Shown: positions 27,650-34,606 of the stretch, piece after piece | Position numbering within the stretch: position 1 is the first letter of the stretch | How the letters are laid out: every line of letters begins with the position of its first letter | Assembly: GCA_025350105.1 (NCBI GenBank) | Contig: JANXYJ010000194.1 | Location: forward strand, 1-51,221 | Direction: 5' to 3' | DNA length: 51,221 nucleotides | Origin: Terriglobia bacterium | GTDB lineage: Bacteria > Acidobacteriota > Terriglobia > Bryobacterales > Bryobacteraceae | The notes under the pieces: generated by a model | Database searches by the model: none | The model's input: the letters and a program-made list of their open reading frames with translations, nothing else | What the model was told of the DNA's origin: nothing | Program-made: the position numbers and the translations under genes

Positions 27650-28075
27650 GTGAGGCTGATCCTCGACGCCGATGTCGTCGTTGCCGCTATGCGCAGTCCG
27701 GGTGGGGCTTCGGCGGCGATTCTCGGCGAGGTTCGTGCGGGTCGAATCGTGTTGGCGCTCACGGTTGCCCTGGCGCTGGAATACGAAGCAGTTTGCCTGA
27801 GGCCCGAACATCGGTTAGCGGCGGGTCTTAGCCGTGCCGAAGCGGATGTGTTTGTGGATGCGGTTCTGGCGAGGGTGGAGCCAGTGGAAACGCATTATCG
27901 TTGGCGCCCTCAATTGAACGATCCAGTGGATGAAATGGTATTGGAGGCGGCCATAAACGGCGAAGTGGATGCTTTCGTGACTTTCAATACGAAAGACTAT
28001 GGCGACGCGCCCCTGCGATTTGGAATTGAAATCTTGCTTCCACGTGAAGCAAGCAGGAGGATTCGGACCCAGTGA
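27650..28075 (+). CDS. PIN-domain toxin of a toxin-antitoxin pair
   Basis: A 141-residue PIN-family protein of the COG1569 type, a likely metal-dependent ribonuclease. It starts at GTG 27,650. The acidic centre is visible: LILDADVVVA (Asp6, Asp8, where most relatives have DTNV), LEYEAV (Glu44/Glu46) and NDPVDEMVLEAA (Asp91, Asp94), followed by VTFNTKDY. It comes before its antitoxin, overlapping it by 4 bp (GTGA). It sits 30 bp after one double-hydrolase gene, and the pair interrupts two paralogous hydrolase genes. Confidence 0.85.
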   Translation: MRLILDADVVVAAMRSPGGASAAILGEVRAGRIVLALTVALALEYEAVCLRPEHRLAAGLSRAEADVFVDAVLARVEPVETHYRWRPQLNDPVDEMVLEAAINGEVDAFVTFNTKDYGDAPLRFGIEILLPREASRRIRTQ

Positions 28076-28326
28076 CAAAAACCTATCCCTTACGTTTGCC
28101 GCAATCGTTGAAGGATGCAGTTGAGCGTTTGAGTCAACAAGATGGCACCAGCATGAATCAGTTTATGGCGATGGCTGTGGCGGAGAAAGTATCCGCCATG
28201 GAGACCGTTCAATTTTTTGAAAACCGCAAGGCGCGGGCGGATTTCAAGGCGTTTGACAAGATCATGAAGCGGCACGTCTCCGGTAAGAAACGCGGTGAAG
28301 TGCCGCGCGCGGGCGACGAACTGTAG
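28072..28326 (+). CDS. Ribbon-helix-helix antitoxin
   Basis: An 84-residue protein starting at GTG 28,072. The N-terminus KTYPLRLPQSLKDAVERLS followed by GTSMNQFMAMAVAEKV is a typical Arc/HicB-like ribbon-helix-helix DNA-binding fold: one beta strand and two helices. The C-terminal half (FFENRKARADFKAFDKIMKR) is basic and helical and probably binds the toxin. It overlaps the PIN gene by 4 bp and would repress the pair. The next hydrolase gene begins 20 bp downstream, so regulation by this antitoxin could reach that gene. Confidence 0.82.
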   Translation: MTKTYPLRLPQSLKDAVERLSQQDGTSMNQFMAMAVAEKVSAMETVQFFENRKARADFKAFDKIMKRHVSGKKRGEVPRAGDEL

Positions 28327-28346
28327 CCGAAACGGGAGTGATTCAG

Positions 28347-30335
28347 ATGGAATCGAACAAACCAATCAACCTGGCTGCCTGGAGCTACTTCTGGCTCGGC
28401 GTGGAACGTGAAGTTTTGGCGCGCGGCACGGTGACCAGCGGCCGCCAGATGTACGTTGAATATTGGACGCCGGCACAGGTGCGGCACCCGTATCCGATCG
28501 TGATGATTCACGGGGGTGGAGGGCAGGGCACGGACTGGATGGGCCGGCCGGATGGAGGTCTTTCTGATAACAAGCGGGGTTGGGCCATGTACTTTATCGA
28601 AGAGGGCTATCGCGTCTACGTCGTCGATCGGCCAGGGCATGGGCGTTCGCCGTTTCATCCGGACGTACATGGTCCGTTCCCGCAAGGCGCCACAACTTAT
28701 ACACAAGTAGCCCGGCAATTCACGGCTCCCGAAAAAGCAGAAAAGCCGTATGGGCCGCAGGCGGCCAAACACACGCAGTGGCCAGGTACCGGAGTGGAGG
28801 GCGATCCCACCGTCGATCAGGTGATTCCCGGACAGGGTGGGTCTTTTTTAGCGGACCTGGAAGCCACGCACAATGTGTGGAAACAGAGATTGGGCGAATT
28901 GTTTGATCGTATTGGTCCGGCCTTCATCATGACGCATTCGATGGGTGGACCCAATGCCTGGATCGCGGGAGAAGTCCGCCCGGATTTGGTGAAAGGGATG
29001 ATTGGCATTGAGCCAGCGGGGCCGCCGTTTGGCAATCTTAAATATGGATTGACGGCATGCAAGATGACCTTCGATCCTCCAGTCAATGATGCGTCGGAAT
29101 TGAAGACCGTGAAAGTGACGCAGCCGGAGAGTAGCGGCCTGGATCCGTATCTTATTCAAGCGGAACCGGCGCGTAAGCTAAAAAATCTGGCGAATATTCC
29201 GGCCGTGGTGGTGACCTCGGAGGCTTCGTATCACGCACCCTATGATGCAGGCAGCGTAGCATTCTTGCGGCAGGCCGGCGTAAAGGTGGATCACATCAAG
29301 CTCGCGGACAGCGGGGCTTTTATTGCCAAACCCATACGGGGCAACGCGCATTTCATGATGATGGAGAAGAACAATCGCGAAGTGCTGCAGCCAGTGCTCG
29401 ATTGGATGCGGACGCGTGAGGGGAAAGCGCAAGCCGCCGCCCCAAAGTCCACCGAGACCGCGCTAAATCTGGCCGATTTGGGCCATTTTTGGGTAGGTGT
29501 GAACAAGAAAAAGATGCCCTATGGCACCATCGTCAGCGGGCAAATGTTCGTGCAGTATCTGATTCCGCAACAAGTGCGCCATCCCTATCCGATTGTGTTG
29601 GTGCATGGCGGTGGTGCGCAAATGTTGCACTACATGGGCCAGGGCGATTTGGGTGGTGAAAATGTGGAGGCCGGCTGGGCCCACTATTTCGTGCAAGCAG
29701 GCTATCGCGTGTATTTGATCGATCGCCCCGGCCATGGTCGCGCTCCGTATCATCCCGATGCGCTGGGGCCGATTGGCATGTTGCCAACCTACGAACAAAT
29801 TGCAGGAGATTTGTTGCGGACCTCCAATGGTCCTAACAAACGCTGGCAGGGCACGGGCGTGGTGGGAAAAGACGCACGGCTCGATCAACTGTTCGCTCAG
29901 CAGAATGCCGCGCCGCAGGATACAGCCATGGCGCATCGCATGTGGGCCGCCGGTGGCGCAGAGTTGTTGGATAAAATCGGTCCCGCGATCGTCCTGAGTC
30001 ATTCGGCAGCCGGGCCGTTTGGTTATTTGGTGGCCAATCAGCGCCCGAAGCTCGTAAAGGGAATCGTCGCGGTGGAAGGCGGTTTGCCCACACCGGGTTC
30101 GGTCCAGATGGACAACCTGAAGGGCATTCCCATAGCCATCGTAACCGCCGAAAATTCCGGCCGTAATTCCACGCCCAGCGTGACTACTTTGAAAGATGCC
30201 GGGTGCGATGTCGACGATGTGACGCTGAAGTCCAAGGGCATTTTGGGCAACGGCCACTTTATGATGCTGGAGAACAACCGCCAGCAGGTTTTTGACCTGA
30301 TTAGCGGCTGGTTGAACGATAAAGTGAAAGCCTAG
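28347..30335 (+). CDS. Two-domain esterase-713-like alpha/beta-hydrolase without signal peptide
   Basis: A 662-residue paralog of the exported double hydrolase. ATG 28,347 has GGGAG 8 nt upstream; the GTG at 28,338 overlaps this ribosome site and is less likely. It starts at once with NKPINLAAWSYFWLGVERE, so it lacks an export signal. Domain 1 has Ser198 (THSMGG), Glu222 (IEPAG) and His335 (GNAH). Domain 2 has Ser553 (SHSAAG), Glu577 and His637. The second domain is short: about 50 residues between Glu and the LKGIP strand present in all other copies are missing, reducing Glu-His spacing to 60. It ends 5 bp before the convergent cluster. Confidence 0.85.
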   Translation: MESNKPINLAAWSYFWLGVEREVLARGTVTSGRQMYVEYWTPAQVRHPYPIVMIHGGGGQGTDWMGRPDGGLSDNKRGWAMYFIEEGYRVYVVDRPGHGRSPFHPDVHGPFPQGATTYTQVARQFTAPEKAEKPYGPQAAKHTQWPGTGVEGDPTVDQVIPGQGGSFLADLEATHNVWKQRLGELFDRIGPAFIMTHSMGGPNAWIAGEVRPDLVKGMIGIEPAGPPFGNLKYGLTACKMTFDPPVNDASELKTVKVTQPESSGLDPYLIQAEPARKLKNLANIPAVVVTSEASYHAPYDAGSVAFLRQAGVKVDHIKLADSGAFIAKPIRGNAHFMMMEKNNREVLQPVLDWMRTREGKAQAAAPKSTETALNLADLGHFWVGVNKKKMPYGTIVSGQMFVQYLIPQQVRHPYPIVLVHGGGAQMLHYMGQGDLGGENVEAGWAHYFVQAGYRVYLIDRPGHGRAPYHPDALGPIGMLPTYEQIAGDLLRTSNGPNKRWQGTGVVGKDARLDQLFAQQNAAPQDTAMAHRMWAAGGAELLDKIGPAIVLSHSAAGPFGYLVANQRPKLVKGIVAVEGGLPTPGSVQMDNLKGIPIAIVTAENSGRNSTPSVTTLKDAGCDVDDVTLKSKGILGNGHFMMLENNRQQVFDLISGWLNDKVKA

Positions 30336-30340
30336 CGGGT

Positions 30341-31150
30341 TTAACGTGCGCTACACGGAGCCGGGCTGAATTTCGCTCCGTCTGCTTCCTTCTTAAAGTC
30401 GGTTGTGGTGACGAAGGGCGCGGCCAGATACACCGGGTCATTCACGATGGTGGTGACGGTGAGCCATTCATCACCATTGGGTTCGCCGAAGCGGTCGTAA
30501 TATTCAGTAAGCGTAGTTTTATCGCTGTAGGGCACGCCGTTTCTACGCAGGTAGCCCTCGCGAAGATTCGTCGTGACCGCTTCTAGCGACCGTGACTTCG
30601 CTCCGTAACGCGCCGAAACTCCCAGGGCCAATCCTCCCGCAGTAGGCGTTTGCGCCGGTTCCCAACGCGCAGCCGAAAAACCTTGCCATGAGGCCTGGGT
30701 GCCGGCAGGCGCGGTCAGCATCGTCGTTAGTCCGGGCGGTGAAAAATGAAACAGGCGTGTTTGCGTCCCTGCGTCAGTTTCAATTTTTAGCGTGCTCTCG
30801 TCCTGCCAGGTGATGCGCAGGCGTCCCGGCACTCGCATGATCGCGGCCGCGCCATAGGCTTTGCATTGTAGTCCGGCAGTCTCGTCTTTCGCCGGATCCC
30901 ATGCATCGATCACTTTGCGTGCCTCGGCTTTGTAGGGAATACTTGCGGCGTCACCCTTTAACGGCGTTACCATCCGCCAGCGATAATCCTCTGTCACCAC
31001 GGAAACCCAATTGCCCGTGAGGTCCACCGGTGCTGCGGCTTTCCCCGTGCGCGCAGGCGGCGGCGGGCCGGGAGCCCCGGGAAACTGTGCGCAAAGTGAA
31101 GTAGCCAGTCCGCAGGCCAATGCCAATGTCAAAAGCATTCGGTTCATCAT
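30341..31150 (-). CDS. Exported protein, paralog of the gene at 32,085-33,017
   Basis: A 269-residue protein with a signal peptide (about 1-21, ending SLCAQ) and a Pro/Gly-rich linker, then DLTGNWVSVVTEDYRWRM. The C-terminal half contains REGYLRRNGVPYSDKTTLTE and a later VNDPVYLAAPFV. These blocks are shared with the first exported gene of the cluster. The family is common in acidobacterial genomes, and no catalytic motif is visible. It begins 3 bp after the metallo-beta-lactamase-fold gene, so it is third in that transcript after the regulator. Confidence 0.8.
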   Translation of the reverse strand: MMNRMLLTLALACGLATSLCAQFPGAPGPPPPARTGKAAAPVDLTGNWVSVVTEDYRWRMVTPLKGDAASIPYKAEARKVIDAWDPAKDETAGLQCKAYGAAAIMRVPGRLRITWQDESTLKIETDAGTQTRLFHFSPPGLTTMLTAPAGTQASWQGFSAARWEPAQTPTAGGLALGVSARYGAKSRSLEAVTTNLREGYLRRNGVPYSDKTTLTEYYDRFGEPNGDEWLTVTTIVNDPVYLAAPFVTTTDFKKEADGAKFSPAPCSAR

Positions 31151-31153
31151 GTC

Positions 31154-32083
31154 CTATTTCCTCAGGCTCTTGTAGATGGCTTCGACGAACGCGTCCGCCT
31201 TCACGAAGCTATTGGCGGAAACGTATTCGGTGTCGTAGTCCAAGGTGGGCTTTGCGGCTTTCACTTGATCGAGCGTCTGACCTTTCTTGATCAGATCCTG
31301 TACGCGATCACGCACGATGACGATCATATCGCGGTATTCCACCACGTCTGCTTCGTCGCACAGCCGGCCGTGGCCGGGAATTACCAGAGTCCCGCCCTCT
31401 TGCGTGTGGCCGGGAACGGTGAGATCCAGAATATGATTCAGCGCCGCGATTTCACCTTGCACGCTGCCGCCGCGTTCGATGTCGATGAACGGGTAACCGC
31501 CCGGCGTGAAGATGTCGCCGGTGCTAATCACGTCAGAGCCGCGGAACAGAACGATGCTATCGCCATCGGTGTGCGCGTTGGGCTCGTGGTAAATAATAAT
31601 CGCTTCGTTGTTGAAGCGCAGGTCCTTGAACGGCGTGGAGAATTCGTCTTCGGGAAGGCCCGCGCCGGTAGCGGGAGTCTCTCCCGGCTTGGCCGGCTGC
31701 GTCATCCGGTTCAAAACATTTTCGTGAGCGATGATTTTCAACGGCTGGCCCCCGTCCTGCCTGCCCAATGCGTTGATATCCAGACTGGCCACCGCGTTCG
31801 CAAACGCATCATTGCCGCCTACATGATCCGGGTGGACGTGTGTATTGATGATCCAGTAAACGCCCGCGCGGGAAAGTTTTCGCACTTCACTCATCGCCTT
31901 CGGCGCCATGGCCGCTAGTCCGGTGTCTACCAGCAGATTTCCGTCCTTGCCGGTTTGCACCGTTATGTTGCCGCCGTCGCCGGCGATCACGTAGATATTT
32001 CCCTGAACCGGGATCACCCGCAGCTCCGCGGTCTGCGCCCCGGCGAAACGAGCCAAAACCAATACTGCCCAAAATGATTTCAT
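31154..32083 (-). CDS. Exported metallo-beta-lactamase-fold hydrolase
   Basis: A 309-residue protein with a short signal peptide (about 1-16). It has the MBL motif THVHPDH (His82, His84, Asp86, His87), then the third metal ligand region in PNAHTDGDS, Asp in ISTGDIF and the final His in VIPGHGR. These make a full two-metal site. Relatives hydrolyse lactones, thioesters or beta-lactams, so activity cannot be fixed. The gene lies between two related exported proteins with gaps of 1 and 3 bp. The three genes are therefore coexpressed downstream of a MarR regulator. Confidence 0.9.
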   Translation of the reverse strand: MKSFWAVLVLARFAGAQTAELRVIPVQGNIYVIAGDGGNITVQTGKDGNLLVDTGLAAMAPKAMSEVRKLSRAGVYWIINTHVHPDHVGGNDAFANAVASLDINALGRQDGGQPLKIIAHENVLNRMTQPAKPGETPATGAGLPEDEFSTPFKDLRFNNEAIIIYHEPNAHTDGDSIVLFRGSDVISTGDIFTPGGYPFIDIERGGSVQGEIAALNHILDLTVPGHTQEGGTLVIPGHGRLCDEADVVEYRDMIVIVRDRVQDLIKKGQTLDQVKAAKPTLDYDTEYVSANSFVKADAFVEAIYKSLRK

Positions 32084-32084
32084 G

Positions 32085-33017
32085 TTATCGGCCCTGTTCC
32101 CGGCGCTGCGTCGGACCCAGCAGGCACGCTATATTCGCACCCATGCCGCAATCGCAATAGCGGTCGCAGACCTGTTTGGGATGCTCGGGTTGAGGTATCT
32201 TCTTCTGATACTCCGGATACAGCGTCTCGGCACCGCCGCGGGTGATCTCATACGGCAAGCCATACCAGTCTGAGATTTCATGCAGGAATGCGTTGGTTCC
32301 GGGCAGATGATTTGGCACATAGTCAGCGCGAACTTTGGGCACTTCCTGTCCGTATTCGCAGATGTCGCGGCCCATGCGCTGGCCGGGATCCAGCACCCAG
32401 GTCTGGCTGCGCACCAGCGGCTCGGTCAAAAACGCAGGGTCGGTGATCACCGTAATCACGTTCAGATAATTTCCGTGGCGCACCCAATGTTCGGTGAACG
32501 TTGCTTTGTCGCTGCGCGGCAACCCATTGCGGCGCATGTAATTTTCTTTCAGATGCGTCGTATAGATATTCAACATGTTGTCCTGCCAGGTGCCCGTGGA
32601 AAATCCCTGCCAGGTGTGTTGCGCCAGCTCACCGGGATGCGGGCGGTCGTCCATCCAAATGGTGCGCTCCATTTCCTGAAAACCCATTCGCGTGTGCCAG
32701 GCAACCACCTGCTGCGTCACCGGATCGAGCACCGCGTCCACCCTCATGTTCGATAAACCGCGCATGGAGTAATCGCCCCCATGCGGCCGGCACTGATATT
32801 CCGGCACGATGGAGATGCGGTCCGCATCATAACTATCGGCACGCAAACGTGCCGCGGCATTGATGGGGAAGCCCATGTAATCGCCCAGTTCTGGACCTGG
32901 GATGCGCTCCGGCAGGTCTTCATGAAACAGAGGTGCCCAGGCGCCGGCAAAATCGGATTGCGCCAGCCCCGGCAAGCCAAACCCAAAAAGTGCCGCCACA
33001 AGAATTGCTTTTTTCAT
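32085..33017 (-). CDS. Exported protein, paralog of the gene at 30,341-31,150
   Basis: A 310-residue protein. ATG 33,015-33,017 is chosen because a signal peptide follows directly (KKAILVAALFGFGLPGLAQ). The mature part begins SDFAGAWAPLFHEDLPER. It shares WQGFS, KENYMRRNGLPRSDKATFTE and TDPAFLTEPLV with the other exported protein. The C-terminal end is Cys-rich (VCDRYCDCGMGANIACL), a possible metal or disulfide site absent from its partner. It lies one base before the MBL gene and 71 bp after marR, where operator-like repeats occur. Confidence 0.8.
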   Translation of the reverse strand: MKKAILVAALFGFGLPGLAQSDFAGAWAPLFHEDLPERIPGPELGDYMGFPINAAARLRADSYDADRISIVPEYQCRPHGGDYSMRGLSNMRVDAVLDPVTQQVVAWHTRMGFQEMERTIWMDDRPHPGELAQHTWQGFSTGTWQDNMLNIYTTHLKENYMRRNGLPRSDKATFTEHWVRHGNYLNVITVITDPAFLTEPLVRSQTWVLDPGQRMGRDICEYGQEVPKVRADYVPNHLPGTNAFLHEISDWYGLPYEITRGGAETLYPEYQKKIPQPEHPKQVCDRYCDCGMGANIACLLGPTQRREQGR

Positions 33018-33036
33018 AGTGAACCGTGTCCGTCTT

Positions 33037-33072
33037 AATCTATGTCGTAATCTATATCGTTTAGTTGTAAAC
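33037..33072. promoter_or_regulatory. Operator-like repeats between marR and its downstream genes
   Basis: A tandem 12-bp repeat (AATCTATGTCGT at 33037-33048, AATCTATATCGT at 33049-33060) runs into an inverted repeat GTTTA-GTTG-TAAAC (33059-33072). It lies just upstream of the exported-protein start and downstream of marR, a plausible MarR binding region. Binding is inference. Confidence 0.45.
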
Positions 33073-33088
33073 CAATTACCCTGGCAAG

Positions 33089-33595
33089 TCAACCGGCGCG
33101 GCGCTGCGCGGAAGGAGTGACCTTTGCCTCTGGCTTCAAAGCCCGCAGCCGTGTCAACATTGTTTCCAGCGACTGTGCTTGCCGGTCGTTTAGCGGCCGC
33201 ATCAATTGCTCGATCAATTGCATCTGACGCGGCAGGATGCGGTCGACGGCGCGTTGGCCTGCACGGGTCAGTTTCAATAGGTTCACGCGGCGGTCGTCAT
33301 CGGAGGGTTTGCGCTCCAGCAAGCCTCGCGCACTCAATTTGTCGACCAGCCCCACCACATTGCCTTTGGTCACCATCAGTTGATCGGCCAGGGCCTGTTG
33401 GCTCATGGGGCCGAACTTGGCAAGCGCCGCCAAAACATGAAAGCGGGCCAGCGTGAGCTTGTCAGGGCGCAAATCTCCAGAAACAATGGCCTCCATGTAG
33501 TTGTAGGCGCGCACCAATTGCAGCCAGGCCAGAAAACCTGGGCCCGGTAAATCCGGAAGAGGGCACGGTGTTTCGGTGCGGATGGGTTCGGCCAT
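33089..33595 (-). CDS. MarR-family transcriptional regulator
   Basis: A 168-residue winged-helix regulator. It contains LTLARFHVLAALAKFGPMSQQALADQLMVTKGNVVGLVDKLSARGLLERKPSDDDRRVNLLKLT as one continuous MarR core: the recognition helix includes TKGNVVGLVDKL and the wing includes DDDRR. The N- and C-terminal helices form the dimer interface. Such proteins respond to phenolic or other small ligands. It is the first gene of the minus-strand cluster and probably controls the exported proteins and the MBL gene, perhaps also the convergent hydrolases. Confidence 0.92.
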   Translation of the reverse strand: MAEPIRTETPCPLPDLPGPGFLAWLQLVRAYNYMEAIVSGDLRPDKLTLARFHVLAALAKFGPMSQQALADQLMVTKGNVVGLVDKLSARGLLERKPSDDDRRVNLLKLTRAGQRAVDRILPRQMQLIEQLMRPLNDRQAQSLETMLTRLRALKPEAKVTPSAQRRAG

Positions 33596-33913
33596 GCGTG
33601 AATTTCTTCAACAGTAGCATGATGGACAAGAGCTCAAACGGTGACCCGTGACCGTTCTCGCTATCACTCCTGGCAATCAACCCTGTCTATCGAATTGATA
33701 AAACGAATCATTTTCAAAAAACCGTGGCTAAAACATTTTTGCCTCTCCGCGGTTTGCGCTGGGAAAGCACCAACTACCACGCCTATCAGGACTTGACACC
33801 GCGTGGGAACGGTGCAAAATAGATTATCCCTATATCCAGGGACGCTTGTACGATCACTTATTTTCGCGGCAATATCGTTTGAACTGCTGGTCTAAATTAC
33901 GGGGAGGCGTTTC
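33596..33913. other. Divergent intergenic region between marR and the ompA-like gene
   Basis: 318 bp holding promoters for both directions. The plus-strand promoter and a 5-bp inverted repeat (TCCCT-ATATCC-AGGGA, 33827-33842) are the only structures seen. No ORF. Confidence 0.5.
33793..33820 (+). promoter_or_regulatory. Sigma-70-like promoter for the BON-OmpA operon
   Basis: A perfect TTGACA at 33793-33798 is followed after 16 nt by CAAAAT (33815-33820), matching four of six -10 positions. The start codon is at 33,914, leaving a leader of roughly 85 nt with a small inverted repeat. Confidence 0.5.
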
Positions 33914-34597
33914 ATGAGGACTGCCCTGCTATCGCTCGTAGGGTTGCTTGGTATCGGGCTTTTAACCTGGATGTGCACCGACGCGCACAAGCCAATGATC
34001 GAAGCCGATTTGAGAAGTAAGATGCAATTGGCCTTGGGTACCGCCAAGACTCCCGGCGTGGTTGTCTCCGCCGATGGCCAGTTAATTACGCTGCGCGGCG
34101 TGGTTCCCGATCAGGCCACCAAGACTGCCGCGGGCAATGCCGCAGCCATGGTTTACGGCGTTTCCGAAGTCAATAATCTTCTGGAAGTAAAGGCCGGCGC
34201 CATCATGATGACCACCGAGGAACGCAAAGCAGCGGTAGATTGCCAAGCTCAATTCAAGGACCTGCTGAACCAGCCCATTCTGTTTGCTACCGCCAGTGCC
34301 GCTATTCATCCCGCTAGCTACGCATTGATGGACAAGCTAGCCGCGGCCGCGAAGTTGTGTCCGGCGGCGCAGATTGAAATTGGCGGCCACACCGATTCCG
34401 CCGGCGCGCTGGATAGCAACATGAAACTGAGCCAGGCCCGCGCCGAGTCCGTGCGCGCGTACCTAGCGAACAAAGGAATTAGTGCGAATCAATTGACCGC
34501 CGTAGGCTACGGTCCCACCAAGCCGATTGCCGACAATCGAACGCCCGCAGGGATGCAGAAGAATCGCCGCACCGAATTTATTGTGAAAGGACTCTAA
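33914..34597 (+). CDS. BON-OmpA family envelope protein
   Basis: A 227-residue protein with an N-terminal hydrophobic segment (about 4-20) serving as signal anchor. A BON domain follows (about 30-95: VVVSADGQLITLRGVVPDQATK...VYGVSEVNNLLEV), then an OmpA-like peptidoglycan-binding domain (about 115-227). The latter has ILFATASAAIHPASYALMDKLA, the GGHTDSAG motif and the closing NRRTEFIV. It probably ties the cell wall to the membrane. A GGGGAGG ribosome site lies 7 nt before the ATG. The next gene starts 9 bp later and encodes a long coiled-coil protein, its likely partner. Confidence 0.9.
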   Translation: MRTALLSLVGLLGIGLLTWMCTDAHKPMIEADLRSKMQLALGTAKTPGVVVSADGQLITLRGVVPDQATKTAAGNAAAMVYGVSEVNNLLEVKAGAIMMTTEERKAAVDCQAQFKDLLNQPILFATASAAIHPASYALMDKLAAAAKLCPAAQIEIGGHTDSAGALDSNMKLSQARAESVRAYLANKGISANQLTAVGYGPTKPIADNRTPAGMQKNRRTEFIVKGL

Positions 34598-34606
34598 GGA
34601 CAAATC

